Source: an uncultured Bartonella sp.
GTDB lineage: Bacteria; Pseudomonadota; Alphaproteobacteria; Rhizobiales; Rhizobiaceae
Length of the DNA stretch: 20,826 nt
Reading direction: 5' to 3'
Assembly (NCBI GenBank): GCA_946481695.1
Contig: CAMLON010000027.1
Span: forward strand, 1-20,826
Below the pieces are notes generated by a model that ran no database searches, was not told where the DNA came from, and saw only the letters and a list, made by a program, of their open reading frames with translations. Both the position numbers and the translations under genes were made by a program. Every line of letters starts with the position of its first letter. The stretch's first letter is position 1. This document shows positions 7,101 to 15,466 of this stretch, piece after piece.

Positions 7101-7232
7101 CATATTGGTTAGAAAATCTTGGGCCCTGTTAGAACCGGCATTCAGAATTTTTAAAACCAATGAATGAACGGAAATTTTTCAGCCTATGTTTTGAGATGGA
7201 ACATTCTGAAAAGAACATGAAGGGGTTCAATA
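7101..7232 (+). promoter_or_regulatory. metQ: Leader of metQ with competing base-pairing options
   Basis: Within 110 bases upstream of metQ, ATTGGTT (7104-7110) can pair with AACCAAT (7155-7161), CATTCA (7139-7144) with TGAATG (7161-7166), and TTCAGAAT (7141-7148) with ATTCTGAA (7203-7210). These pairings share bases and cannot all form. Methionine transport genes are often under S-adenosylmethionine control, but I do not recognise a SAM-I, SAM-II or SAH riboswitch consensus. An eight-codon ORF (ATG at 7217) overlaps the metQ start. Confidence 0.25.
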
Positions 7233-8063
7233 ATGTTTCTTGATAAGATCAAAAGACGTACAGTTCTCGGGCTTGCTTTTTCTTTTGCCACTGTTGCAAG
7301 TGTTTCAGCTTTGGCTCCGGTTCTCGCTTATGCCGAAGATAAAACCAGCATCAAGCTTGGAACAATGGAAGGCGAAGAATCGGAAGTCTGGAAGGTTGCT
7401 GTTCAGGAAGCCAAAAAACAAGGTCTCAACATTGATCTTGTTTTCTTCTCCGATTACGCCTTGCCAAATGAAGCCGTCAATGCCGGTGATATTGACGCAA
7501 ATTCGTTTCAGCATAAGCCATATCTTGACGCACAAATCGAACAGCGCGGTTACAAGCTTTCCGTCGTCGGCTATACTGTGCTTTTCCCGATGGGCGTCTA
7601 CTCGCACAAAATCAAAGACCTGAAAGAGCTTCGTGACGGTGCTGTCGTCGGCGTTCCCAACGACCCGTCAAATGGTGGCCGCGCGCTCCGGCTATTAAAT
7701 GATATGGGATTGATTAAGCTCAAAGACCCGAACAACGTTCTTGCTTCCAAACTCGATATTGTCGAGAACCCGAAAAAACTCGAAATTCGCGAGCTCGATG
7801 CCGGTATGCTCGGTCGCGCTATTGATGATTTCGACATTGCCGTTGTCAATACCAACTGGGCTTTGACCACCGGGCTAAAACCCGACAAAGATGCGATTGC
7901 TTGGGAAAAGTCCGAAAACAATCCCTATAACAATATTATTGTTGTACGCACCGCCGATAAAGACGAACCATGGGTGAAAAAACTCGTTGCTGCCTATAAT
8001 TCGGAACCGGTTCGCGCAAAAATCAAGGAAGTGTTTGGCGTAACTGCCCAGCCATTATGGTAA
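7233..8063 (+). CDS. metQ: Methionine ABC transporter substrate-binding protein MetQ
   Basis: A 276-residue NlpA/MetQ-family periplasmic binding protein that captures methionine for the MetNI importer. An N-terminal signal peptide (about 1-34) ends LAYA|EDK. There is no Cys lipobox, so unlike E. coli MetQ this one is probably soluble in the periplasm. The n-region reads KRRTVLGL, resembling a twin-arginine signal, though the exact SRRxFLK pattern is incomplete. Family motifs follow: KLGTMEGEESEVW, FSDYALPNEAVNAGDIDANSFQHKPYL (as motif positions about 70-96), VPNDPSNGGRALRLL, and the C-terminal NNPYNNIIVVR. AAGGGG precedes the ATG by about eight bases. metN starts within its last codons. Confidence 0.95.
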   Translation: MFLDKIKRRTVLGLAFSFATVASVSALAPVLAYAEDKTSIKLGTMEGEESEVWKVAVQEAKKQGLNIDLVFFSDYALPNEAVNAGDIDANSFQHKPYLDAQIEQRGYKLSVVGYTVLFPMGVYSHKIKDLKELRDGAVVGVPNDPSNGGRALRLLNDMGLIKLKDPNNVLASKLDIVENPKKLEIRELDAGMLGRAIDDFDIAVVNTNWALTTGLKPDKDAIAWEKSENNPYNNIIVVRTADKDEPWVKKLVAAYNSEPVRAKIKEVFGVTAQPLW

Positions 8064-9103
8064 ATTCGAAAATGGGTTCAGCATCCGAACCGATCATATC
8101 ACTTAAAAATATCAGCCGCCGTTTTTCCCAAACGGCGGCCGTTGACCATTTGTCACTTGATATCGAAAAAGGTGAAATTCTTGGAATTATCGGGCGCAGC
8201 GGCGCCGGTAAGTCCACGCTTATTCGCTGCCTCAATGGTCTTGAACGCATTGATGAAGGACAAATCTTCTTTGAAGGCCATGATGTTTCGCATTTAAGTG
8301 AAAGCGAATGGGCGCCCTATCGTCAACGCATCAGCATGATTTTCCAGCATTTCAACCTGTTGTCGTCGAAGCGCGTGATCGACAATATTGCATTGCCGTT
8401 AAAGCTTGCCGGTGTGCCAAAAGAAAAACGCCGTGAACGCGCTATGGAACTTATCGAGCTTGTGAGCCTCAAAGGCAAAGAACAACATTTTCCGGCCGAG
8501 CTTTCCGGCGGGCAAAAGCAGCGTGTCGGCATTGCCAGAGCCTTGGCGGCAAATCCGAAAGTGCTCCTATCCGATGAGGCAACCTCGGCACTTGACCCGG
8601 AAACGACCCAATCCATTCTTGAATTGATTGCCGATATCAATAAAAGGCTCAATCTTACAGTTGTTCTGATTACGCATGAAATGGAAGTCGTAAGTTCCAT
8701 TGCCAACCGCGTTGTTGTGCTTAACAAGGGAAAAATTGTCGAAGAAGGTCGGGTAAGAGATATTTTTGCCTCTCCGCAAGATGATACTACCATTGCGATG
8801 CTGCGCATTGTGACACCGCAATTACCGGCCGAATTTGCCAAAAGGTTGAAGCCGGAAGGTGATGAAGCCGTAATTGAGCTCAACATTGCCGGTGACGTGG
8901 CAAGAGAGCCATTCCTGCACCTCATCGAATATGAAAGCGGACTGATTCCGCGTATTCTTCACGGCGGCATTGATACGATTCAGGGTGAACCGGTTGGCCG
9001 TTTCTTTTTAGGCCTTCCGGCAAAAGACAAAGACAAACTTGACAAGGCGGTTTCCTGGCTTATCAAGCATGGCCGCTATTGCGAGGTTCTCGGTTATGTA
9101 TGA
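8057..9103 (+). CDS. metN: Methionine ABC transporter ATP-binding protein MetN
   Basis: A 348-residue ABC ATPase that powers methionine import on the inner face of the membrane. All nucleotide-binding motifs are intact: Walker A GRSGAGKST (46-54), Q-loop MIFQHFNLLSS, signature LSGGQKQR, Walker B VLLSDEATSALDP and the H-loop LITHEM. The C-terminal 75 residues form the NIL/ACT-like regulatory domain, which binds methionine and inhibits transport in E. coli MetN. The ATG at 8057 overlaps the metQ stop by seven bases, implying translational coupling; an in-frame ATG at 8072 is an alternative. metI overlaps its 3' end. Confidence 0.95.
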   Translation: MVNSKMGSASEPIISLKNISRRFSQTAAVDHLSLDIEKGEILGIIGRSGAGKSTLIRCLNGLERIDEGQIFFEGHDVSHLSESEWAPYRQRISMIFQHFNLLSSKRVIDNIALPLKLAGVPKEKRRERAMELIELVSLKGKEQHFPAELSGGQKQRVGIARALAANPKVLLSDEATSALDPETTQSILELIADINKRLNLTVVLITHEMEVVSSIANRVVVLNKGKIVEEGRVRDIFASPQDDTTIAMLRIVTPQLPAEFAKRLKPEGDEAVIELNIAGDVAREPFLHLIEYESGLIPRILHGGIDTIQGEPVGRFFLGLPAKDKDKLDKAVSWLIKHGRYCEVLGYV

Positions 9104-9755
9104 TGTACTTTCAAAAGAATTGCCGAAAGCAATTATAGATACCATCATTATGACGGTGAGTTCTTCGCTTATGGCACTCATTCTGGGTCTGCCGATCGGC
9201 CTTATTCTTTATATGACCGCCAAAGGAAGCCTGTTTCCCAAAGAAAATCTCAACCGGTTACTGAGCTTCCTCGTCAACTGTGTGCGCGCCATTCCGTTTA
9301 TCATTTTTGCTTTCTATCTTCTTCCCGTAACGCGCATTGTTGTTGGCACCGGCGTCGGCATCAAATCTGTCATCTTTGTGTTGATATTATCGGCAACGCC
9401 GCTTTACGCACGTTTGGCAGAGCTGTCATTTCGTGGAGTTGACAAGGGACTTGTCGAAGCTATCCGCTCAATGGGTGCCTCGCGGATGCAAATTGTCACC
9501 AATGTCATTGTACCGGAATCATTTTCAAGCCTCGTGACCGGCTTTACTGTGATGGTTATTTCGATCATCAGCGCAACGTCGCTTGCCGGTTTTCTGGGAG
9601 GTGGCGGCCTTGGTGACATGGCCATCCGCTATGGTTACCAGCGCTATAATCCGGAGATTATGAACATCGTTATCGGTGTTCTGATTGTCATGAATTTGGT
9701 CGTGCAATCCTGTGGCGACCGGTTGTCTCGCAAGCTTGACCACTCGAAACGTTAG
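9096..9755 (+). CDS. metI: Methionine ABC transporter permease MetI
   Basis: From the ATG at 9096 the protein has 219 residues, the usual MetI length. It overlaps the metN stop by eight bases (ATGTATGA). A longer frame opens at 9039 but lies inside metN and adds residues absent from the family. Five or so membrane segments are visible. The EAA loop that docks onto MetN is present: ELSFRGVDKGLVEAIRSMGAS, seen around residues 108-128. The typical GFLGGGGLGDMAIRYGYQRY follows. Together with metQ and metN it makes a complete importer in the order Q-N-I, whereas E. coli has N-I-Q. Confidence 0.95.
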   Translation: MYDVLSKELPKAIIDTIIMTVSSSLMALILGLPIGLILYMTAKGSLFPKENLNRLLSFLVNCVRAIPFIIFAFYLLPVTRIVVGTGVGIKSVIFVLILSATPLYARLAELSFRGVDKGLVEAIRSMGASRMQIVTNVIVPESFSSLVTGFTVMVISIISATSLAGFLGGGGLGDMAIRYGYQRYNPEIMNIVIGVLIVMNLVVQSCGDRLSRKLDHSKR

Positions 9756-9781
9756 CCATTTCACTTGAAACGGGGGAAACA

Positions 9782-10234
9782 ATGATGAAAAATAATAAAA
9801 GCCGGATAACAAATTTTGTGTCTGTGGCTCCAATTGCTAATTTAATTGCCACTTCCATGCTGCTTTCCGGCTGTGGCGGACGCGACGCCCATCCGGTTGC
9901 TTTAACCAATCCGAACGACAGTGTCATGGATTGTGCAGGTATTTCACGAGAATTCCACGCCAATGAACGCCAGATTAAAGCTGTCATCCATGAGCGCACA
10001 AATGCACAAGGAAAGAATGTTGCATTAGGGGCAGCCGGTATTTTCTTCTTTCCTGCATGGTTTTTCATGGATCCGAAATCGCCGGAAAGAGTGGAAATCG
10101 ATGCATTGCGCAATCGTAACGGCGTGTTACAGGACATTGCCCACACCAAAAACTGTGCTCCCATGCAATCGGAATTGACGGAAGCCTATAAGCAACTGGA
10201 CAGCCAAAAAGCGGCCAAATCCCAAAAGAAATAA
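9782..10234 (+). CDS. Small lipoprotein of unknown function
   Basis: A 150-residue protein with a type II signal peptide. The lipobox LLSGC places the acylated Cys at 31. Mature features are Cys51 and Cys125, a short hydrophobic segment with aromatic residues (ALGAAGIFFFPAWFF, 81-95) followed by MDPKSPERVEIDALRNR, and a polar C-terminus rich in Lys and Gln. The hydrophobic stretch followed by an acidic/basic helix is familiar from small lipoproteins in proteobacteria, but I cannot name a function. GGGGGA lies about six bases upstream. The ATG at 9782 is followed by another at 9785. It starts 26 bases after metI and shares the terminator at 10259, so it may be transcribed with the met genes. 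Confidence 0.82.
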   Translation: MMKNNKSRITNFVSVAPIANLIATSMLLSGCGGRDAHPVALTNPNDSVMDCAGISREFHANERQIKAVIHERTNAQGKNVALGAAGIFFFPAWFFMDPKSPERVEIDALRNRNGVLQDIAHTKNCAPMQSELTEAYKQLDSQKAAKSQKK

Positions 10235-10258
10235 ACGGAAAACAAATTGGTTAAAAAT

Positions 10259-10290
10259 AAAAGGCCGGTTAAACCGGCTTTTTGTTTTTA
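10259..10290 (+). terminator. Intrinsic terminator after the met operon and lipoprotein gene
   Basis: GCCGG (10264-10268) pairs with CCGGC (10274-10278) around the loop TTAAA, with flanking A's and T's extending the stem. TTTTTGTTTTT follows. It sits 25 bases beyond the lipoprotein stop and faces tex, which converges from the other side. Confidence 0.88.
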
Positions 10291-10529
10291 GTGCGCTCAT
10301 ATTTGTTCACGATTGGTCATGATGGTTTGCTGTCGGAATGCAACAAAACGGGCAAAAGAACAACCACCGGCTTTATAAATAGAAATTCGGTTTTCCCGAA
10401 ACGATATCCGTTTTCATCGTGGTTTGAAAAATTTCGCGGGCGCGCACAAGCGCCGGAGACACGCTTAAGCGCACCTATCCGCCTTTCCGGTTTCTTTAGT
10501 ATTTATCCCGATTGTCGCTTTCAAATCTT
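10291..10529. other. Gene-free spacer, first half
   Basis: No supported coding region. A frame at 10282-10533 starts with TTG inside the terminator T-tract and has no ribosome site. A short segment (10435-10460) is rich in CG dinucleotides (GCGGGCGCGCACAAGCGCCGG). A CGCTTTCA half-site at 10516-10523 repeats the right arm of the operator-like dyad at 10535-10550. Confidence 0.4.
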
Positions 10530-10558
10530 TTGACATGAAAACGCTTTCATTAACCTAT
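10530..10558 (+). promoter_or_regulatory. Promoter-like element carrying a LacI/GalR-type operator
   Basis: A perfect TTGACA (10530-10535) is followed by the 16-base near-palindrome ATGAAAACGCTTTCAT (10535-10550), mismatched only at the positions next to the central CG. The dyad fits the classic LacI/GalR-family operator pattern, including the Gram-positive cre consensus WTGNAANCGNWNNCW. A -10 region is poor (ACCTAT at 10553-10558 with a 17-base spacer). An operator in the spacer would block polymerase. No protein gene follows on this strand, since tex is convergent. A LacI-family gene lies 8 kb away at 18361, but a link is only inferred. Confidence 0.4.
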
Positions 10559-10618
10559 CCCCTCGCAAGCTCTGATAAAGAAGACAAATGCCTTTGGGCA
10601 CAAAAGCCGGAAGGCACA

Positions 10619-10675
10619 GCCCTTGCCCATGATGATTCAGGCCTCGCCCGATCATAAAAAGCCTTGTCCGATATC
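10619..10675. repeat. Three imperfect tandem repeats of about 20-21 bases
   Basis: Units starting at 10619 (GCCCTTGCCCATGAT), 10641 (GCCTCGCCCGATCAT) and 10661 (GCCTTGTCCGATATC) share the pattern GCCTnGnCCgATnat with spacing of 20-22 bases. A dyad TGCCTT / AAGGCA (10589-10616) precedes them. The units may be diverged copies or chance. No coding frame runs through them. Confidence 0.3.
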
Positions 10676-10785
10676 GTTTTATTGCTGTATTCAAAACGGG
10701 TAATTTCTGTCAAACCACGTTTATTCAACGTTCAGCAAAGAGTGCATCTTCGCAAATTTTCGCATCTGCTCATCAACATTTGATA

Positions 10786-10819
10786 GCATTGCGCAGTTTC
10801 AATGGCGTTTGCGCAATGC
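10786..10819. repeat. Perfect 10-bp inverted repeat spanning the tex stop codon
   Basis: GCATTGCGCA (10786-10795) and TGCGCAATGC (10810-10819) are exact reverse complements around a 14-base loop that holds the tex stop (10799-10801). No T-tract follows on the minus strand, so it is not a standard terminator for tex. It may protect the mRNA 3' end, act with Rho, or end a plus-strand transcript from the promoter-like site at 10530. Confidence 0.6.
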
Positions 10820-13108
10820 TTCTGCAAGAGCCGAACCGAAACTACCCTCTTGAGAGACCGGCTTTTTATTTTTCACCTGATGCGAATGATTGCGTTGTGA
10901 ATTTTCCGATGAAGTTGATTTTCCATGACTATCCGGATTGTCGGGATGTTTTTTCATACTTAACGAAATGCGTTTGCGTGCTGGATCAACATCAAGCACT
11001 GTCACAGAAACAATATCTCCGGCTTTTACCACTTTATGCGGGTCACTCACATAAGTGTCGGCAAGTTGCGAAATATGGACAAGTCCATCCTGATGCACGC
11101 CAATGTCGACAAATGCACCAAAATTGGCAACATTGGTCACGGTTCCTTCAAGCTTCATCCCCGGTTTGAGGTCCGAAATCTCGTCGACACCTTCGGCAAA
11201 TGTTGCTGTTTTGAATTCCGGCCGCGGGTCACGTCCGGGTTTTTCAAGTTCGCTCAAAATATCTTTAACAGTCGGCAGGCCGAACCGCTCGTCAATAAAT
11301 GTTTTCGGGTCGAGTTTTTTCAAAGCTGCACTATCACCCATCAATGAACGCAAGTCACGGCCACATGCAGCAACAATCTTGCGTGCAACGCTATAGGCTT
11401 CCGGATGCACTGCCGAAGCATCAAGCGGTTCGTCGCCATTGCGGATACGCAAAAAGCCTGCACATTGCTCGAATGTTTTTGCACCGAGCCGTGGTACCGA
11501 CTTCAACCCGTTACGATTTTTGAACGGGCCATTTTCATCACGATAAGCAACAATTGCATCGGCCAATGATGCCCCCACCCCCGAAACACGGGCAAGCAGA
11601 GATGGCGAAGCGGTGTTAAGGTCAACGCCAACGGCGTTCACAGCATCTTCGACAACACCATCTAAAGCCCGCATCAACTCGAACTGGTCGACATCATGCT
11701 GATATTGTCCGACACCGATAGATTTCGGTTCGATTTTAACCAATTCGGCAAGCGGGTCCTGCAAACGCCGTGCAATCGACACTGCCCCGCGCAATGACAC
11801 ATCAAGATCGGGAAATTCGTTTGCCGCAAGTTCGGACGCCGAATAGACAGAAGCACCGGCTTCCGAAACAATAACCTTTGTCGGACGGGGCGCTGGCATA
11901 TATTTCAATAAATCGCCAACAAGTTTTTCTGTCTCGCGGCTTGCTGTGCCGTTGCCGATGGCGATGAGATCAACCTGATGTTTTTTAATGAGAGCGGCAA
12001 GCACCGCCTCTGCACCACGAACATCATTTTTGGGCGGGAATGGATAGATGGTTGCGGTTTCCTTGAGTTTTCCGGTTTTATCAACCACTGCAACCTTGAC
12101 GCCGGTGCGGATACCCGGATCAAGCCCCATTGTTGCTCTTTCGCCTGCCGGTGCAGCCAATAAAAGCGCTTTGAGATTACGCGCAAAAACAGAAATTGCT
12201 TCTTCATCGGCGCGCTCATGCAAATCGCGCATGAGATCAAGTGAAAGATGTAAAGATAATTTCACGCGCCATGCCCATAAAGCGACACTCACAAGAAAAA
12301 TATCGCCGGGAAGCTGATTGCCGATTTTGTAGGCCTGTTTGATAAGCTTTATGACCGGTTTTTCGCCATTTGGAATATCCTCGTCAACTTCAATGTCGAC
12401 ATTCAGGATTTCTTCGTTACGCCCGCGAAACATTGCCAATGCGCGATGGCTCGGCACAGTTGACCATTTTTCTCTATGGTCAAAATAATCTGAAAATTTC
12501 GCACCTTCCTGCTCTTTACCGGCAACAACCTTGGCATGGATAAAGGCATGTGATTGCATATAGTGTCGTAAATTTCCGACCAGTTCGGCATTTTCCGCCA
12601 TGGTTTCCGAAATAATATCGCGGGCACCGTCAAGAGCAGCTTTGACATCGGCAATTTTGTCATTGATATAATCTTTGGCAAGAAGCTCCGGTTCTTCCTT
12701 GCGGTTTTTCAGAATTTCTTCGGCAAGCGGCAATAATCCGTTTTCTTTGGCAATTTCGGCACGGGTGCGCCGCTTCGGCTTGAACGGGAGATAAAGGTCT
12801 TCCAATTCTGCCTTCGAACCCGCTTTCCTTAAAGATTCTTCCAGTTCCGGACTAAGCTTGTTCTGTTCGCGAATTGCTTGAATAATCGCTTCACGACGTG
12901 CTTCCATTTCACGAAGATAAATGAGCCGTTCCGACAACAGGCGCAATTGTCCATCATCAAGGCCGCCGGTTACTTCCTTGCGATAGCGGGCAATGAAGGG
13001 AATGGTTGCCCCCTCGTCAATGAGGCCTATAGCGGCAGCAACCTGAGATTGACTTGCCTTGATGTCGCCAGCAATAGTTTGGCAGATTGATTGCGCAATT
13101 GTAGTCAT
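10799..13108 (-). CDS. tex: Tex-family RNA-binding transcription accessory protein
   Basis: A 769-residue protein with the full Tex layout: a helical N-terminal region (1-310), a YqgF/RNase H-like domain (about 324-450, [17 protein letters not shown]), helix-hairpin-helix repeats (about 495-560, [18 protein letters not shown] and later [18 protein letters not shown]), and an S1 RNA-binding domain (651-718, [26 protein letters not shown]). The C-terminal 50 residues are low-complexity, rich in Ser, Asn, His and Lys. Tex binds nucleic acid in the cytoplasm and influences transcription; the exact role varies between species. The ATG at 13108 has no clear Shine-Dalgarno, but a 25-codon ORF on the same strand ends one base before it. 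Confidence 0.95.
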   Translation of the reverse strand: MTTIAQSICQTIAGDIKASQSQVAAAIGLIDEGATIPFIARYRKEVTGGLDDGQLRLLSERLIYLREMEARREAIIQAIREQNKLSPELEESLRKAGSKAELEDLYLPFKPKRRTRAEIAKENGLLPLAEEILKNRKEEPELLAKDYINDKIADVKAALDGARDIISETMAENAELVGNLRHYMQSHAFIHAKVVAGKEQEGAKFSDYFDHREKWSTVPSHRALAMFRGRNEEILNVDIEVDEDIPNGEKPVIKLIKQAYKIGNQLPGDIFLVSVALWAWRVKLSLHLSLDLMRDLHERADEEAISVFARNLKALLLAAPAGERATMGLDPGIRTGVKVAVVDKTGKLKETATIYPFPPKNDVRGAEAVLAALIKKHQVDLIAIGNGTASRETEKLVGDLLKYMPAPRPTKVIVSEAGASVYSASELAANEFPDLDVSLRGAVSIARRLQDPLAELVKIEPKSIGVGQYQHDVDQFELMRALDGVVEDAVNAVGVDLNTASPSLLARVSGVGASLADAIVAYRDENGPFKNRNGLKSVPRLGAKTFEQCAGFLRIRNGDEPLDASAVHPEAYSVARKIVAACGRDLRSLMGDSAALKKLDPKTFIDERFGLPTVKDILSELEKPGRDPRPEFKTATFAEGVDEISDLKPGMKLEGTVTNVANFGAFVDIGVHQDGLVHISQLADTYVSDPHKVVKAGDIVSVTVLDVDPARKRISLSMKKHPDNPDSHGKSTSSENSQRNHSHQVKNKKPVSQEGSFGSALAEALRKRH

Positions 13109-13109
13109 T

Positions 13110-13187
13110 CTATTTACCAGATTCTTTCAATTTCAAGGAGAGATTACGGATTGCAAACCGGAACGCAACCGCAATTCTTCCCCTCAT
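13110..13187 (-). CDS. Possible 25-codon upstream ORF abutting tex
   Basis: On the minus strand an ATG at 13187 opens a 25-codon frame, starting [11 protein letters not shown] and ending KLKESGK, with TAG at 13112-13110 and one base before the tex ATG. The peptide is basic and amphipathic. Because tex lacks a clear ribosome site, terminating ribosomes could reinitiate at tex. The upstream ORF itself has no good Shine-Dalgarno, so this is speculative. Confidence 0.2.
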   Translation of the reverse strand: MRGRIAVAFRFAIRNLSLKLKESGK

Positions 13188-13265
13188 AAAAATTAATCAA
13201 GCCCTTTTTAATCGGGCCGGTTCACCTTATGTTTAAATTTGCAGCCATTATGAAAGGGGCTTTTC

Positions 13266-14381
13266 ATGACATCACTTTTTGACCCGATCAAGGCAGGAGA
13301 CCTTGTTCTAAAAAACCGCATTGCCATGGCGCCGTTGACTCGCGCTCGCTCGCCCAATGCAACACCCAATGATTTGAACGTTGTCTATTATCGCCAACGT
13401 TCGACCGCCGGCCTTATTGTATCTGAAGGTACGGCCATTTCACAACAGGGACAAGGCAATATCGACGTTCCGGGCCTTTACGAAAAAGCCCAGCTTGTCG
13501 GTTGGAAAAAAGTAACCGATGCCGTTCATGAAGAAGGCGGCAAAATTGTTGCCCAGCTTTGGCACACGGGACGTATTTCCCACAGTTCATTGCAACCTGC
13601 AGGCAAACCGCCTGTTGCCCCTTCCGCCCTTCAGGCAAAAGCCCGAACCTATATCAAAGACAAGAATGGTCAGGGTGAATTTGTACAAACATCGACACCA
13701 CGTGCATTGGACGCATCCGAAATTCCCGGCATTATCGACGATTATCGCAAAGCTGCGCGCAATGCTGTAGATATTGCCGGTTTTGACGGCGTGGAAATTC
13801 ACTCGGCCAATGGCTATTTGCTCGACCAGTTCCTGCGTTCCGGCTCCAACCATCGTACCGACGAATTTGGCGGTTCGATTGAGAATCGTTGCCGTTTTCC
13901 GCTGCTTGTTGCCGAAGCCGTTGCAAAAGAAATCGGCGGTGGCAGAACCGGTATCCGCATTTCTCCGGTGACCCCCGCCAATGATGCCCATGATCCCGAT
14001 CCTCAGCCGCTTTTTGATTTTTATGTTGATGCTTTGGCAGCCTATGAGCTTTCCTTCATCCACCTCATTGAAGGCGCCACAGGAGGCGACCGCAATTATA
14101 CCGAAGCCGATTATGCATTCGACTATAAGCGTTTGAAACACGTCTATCGCGATGCCGGTGGCAATGGTGCATGGATGGTCAATAATGGCTATACCGCCGA
14201 AATGGCTGAAAAAGCTGTTGGGTCGGGCTATGCCGATATTGTGTCTTTCGGCCGTCCGTTTATTGCCAATCCCGATCTTGTCCGCCGTATCAAAGAGCAT
14301 GCTCCATGGAACGAGGTCGACCAGACAACGCTCTATGGCGGCAATGAAAAAGGCTACACCGATTACCCGACTTTGGGTTGA
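13266..14381 (+). CDS. Old Yellow Enzyme family alkene reductase (NemA-like)
   Basis: A 371-residue FMN-dependent NAD(P)H oxidoreductase of the classical OYE branch, which reduces activated C=C bonds in enones, maleimides or nitro compounds in the cytoplasm. Visible: MAPLTRARS (21-29; Thr25 tunes the flavin), QLWHTGR (97-103), the substrate-binding His179 and Asn182 with proton donor Tyr184 in EIHSANGYLLDQFLRSGSN, FGGSIENRCRF (201-211), and the C-terminal phosphate-binding SFGRPFIANPDL. Length is normal. AAAGGGG precedes the ATG by about eight bases. The gene diverges from tex and ends at a bidirectional terminator. A TetR-type NemR partner is not present here. The physiological substrate is unknown. 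Confidence 0.94.
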   Translation: MTSLFDPIKAGDLVLKNRIAMAPLTRARSPNATPNDLNVVYYRQRSTAGLIVSEGTAISQQGQGNIDVPGLYEKAQLVGWKKVTDAVHEEGGKIVAQLWHTGRISHSSLQPAGKPPVAPSALQAKARTYIKDKNGQGEFVQTSTPRALDASEIPGIIDDYRKAARNAVDIAGFDGVEIHSANGYLLDQFLRSGSNHRTDEFGGSIENRCRFPLLVAEAVAKEIGGGRTGIRISPVTPANDAHDPDPQPLFDFYVDALAAYELSFIHLIEGATGGDRNYTEADYAFDYKRLKHVYRDAGGNGAWMVNNGYTAEMAEKAVGSGYADIVSFGRPFIANPDLVRRIKEHAPWNEVDQTTLYGGNEKGYTDYPTLG

Positions 14382-14400
14382 CCGGTTCGAGCTATTCATT

Positions 14401-14438
14401 AAAAAACCACCTGCGCGCAGCAGGTGGTTTTATTTTTA
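14401..14438. terminator. Bidirectional intrinsic terminator between the OYE and WD40 genes
   Basis: AACCACCTGC (14405-14414) and GCAGGTGGTT (14420-14429) form a perfect 10-bp stem with loop GCGCA, with A's before and T's after, so a T-tract follows the stem on both strands. It serves the OYE gene (plus) and the WD40 gene (minus, ending at 14461). Confidence 0.92.
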
Positions 14439-14460
14439 TTAAAAACTTATTCTCCGGCTC

Positions 14461-15450
14461 TTAGGCAGAAATATCGATAATACCAGCTTCCCCGCTTTCT
14501 GAGCCGAATGCCAGCCGATAGCCTTTATCATCCCAGGCCATGGTTGAAATGGCACCTTTTCCTGGACGGCGCAAAAGCACTTCTTTCGCATCGGCAAAGC
14601 GGATGAACAAAATCATGCCGTCATTAAAACCGGCAGCAACAATGTCTTCTTCCGGATGGCAGCACACACATGTGACCATGGCATCGGCACGGGTGCCGAG
14701 TTCAAGGGGGGCTTTTCCCATCGGGCCATCTTTGGCCTGAAACGGCCAGACAATGGCAGCAGGAGCGCCGGACGTGGCAAGCCACTTACCTTTCGCGCTC
14801 CATGACCAACTTTTAACCTTTGCAGGATAGCCGCTCATGCGCAAATGCTGGTCATCACTCAACCGCCATCCATGCAAGGCATTTTCCTGCATCGACGAAA
14901 TGACATAACGGCCATCGGGCGAAAATGTAACGGCAAAATGTGCGCCCTTCCATGTAAGGTCGGTGGGCTTTGTGTCAGCGCCGAGCCAATGCAATGTCAC
15001 GCCATTATATCGTGCCACAGCAAATCTTAGACCTTTTGGTGCGAAAGCAAGATCTTCAACGCTGCGCTCGTGATCAAACTCCTGAAGCCCCTTGCCTCCA
15101 TCGGCTCCCTTGCCGCCATCAGCCCATGCCGTGCGTGAAAAAGCAAAGGCGTAAGAATTGTCGGGACCGGCTGCAACCGAAGTGATCCATTTTTTTTCGT
15201 GATGGGCAAGTTCGCTGCATTGAAGTTCACTCGTCGTGCGGCAAATCCGGCCGTCTTCACCGCCGGTAATAACCGATTTCTTGTCTCTTGATAAAGCAAC
15301 AGAGGCAATCCCCTGATGTGCCTCGACTACCTTTTGCTTGTCGCCAAGCAAGGTGATTTCACCACTTGCCGTCACAAAGACCGGCTGATCATCTAAAAAC
15401 CCCGCCAACAGGCAATAGCTGTCGAGGTCACAATGTGCAATTGTCGGCAT
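14461..15450 (-). CDS. WD40-repeat protein partnered with the CobW GTPase
   Basis: A 329-residue beta-propeller protein. Repeats are recognisable by recurring units such as GIASVALSRDKKSVITGGEDG, AHFAVTFSPDGRYVISS, WSWSAKGKWLATSG and STMAWDDKGYRLAFGSESG, with roughly six to seven blades over the whole length. No signal peptide or membrane segment is seen, so it is probably cytoplasmic. AGAGGA stands just before the ATG at 15450. The gene follows the CobW gene by 16 bases on the same strand, so the two are likely cotranscribed. WD40 genes beside COG0523 GTPases recur in rhizobial genomes to my knowledge, but the function of the propeller is not established. A scaffold or metal-client-binding role is only inferred. 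Confidence 0.88.
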   Translation of the reverse strand: MPTIAHCDLDSYCLLAGFLDDQPVFVTASGEITLLGDKQKVVEAHQGIASVALSRDKKSVITGGEDGRICRTTSELQCSELAHHEKKWITSVAAGPDNSYAFAFSRTAWADGGKGADGGKGLQEFDHERSVEDLAFAPKGLRFAVARYNGVTLHWLGADTKPTDLTWKGAHFAVTFSPDGRYVISSMQENALHGWRLSDDQHLRMSGYPAKVKSWSWSAKGKWLATSGAPAAIVWPFQAKDGPMGKAPLELGTRADAMVTCVCCHPEEDIVAAGFNDGMILFIRFADAKEVLLRRPGKGAISTMAWDDKGYRLAFGSESGEAGIIDISA

Positions 15451-15466
15451 AGATTCCTCTCAAAAA

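Noticed and set aside
10282..10533. 83-codon plus-strand frame after the lipoprotein terminator
   Set aside because: It starts with TTG in the terminator T-tract, lacks a ribosome site and resembles no family.
14381..14398. GGTTCGAGC resembling a tRNA T-loop or attachment-site core
   Set aside because: No acceptor stem, anticodon arm or D-arm can be found around it, and there is no integrase gene in the window.
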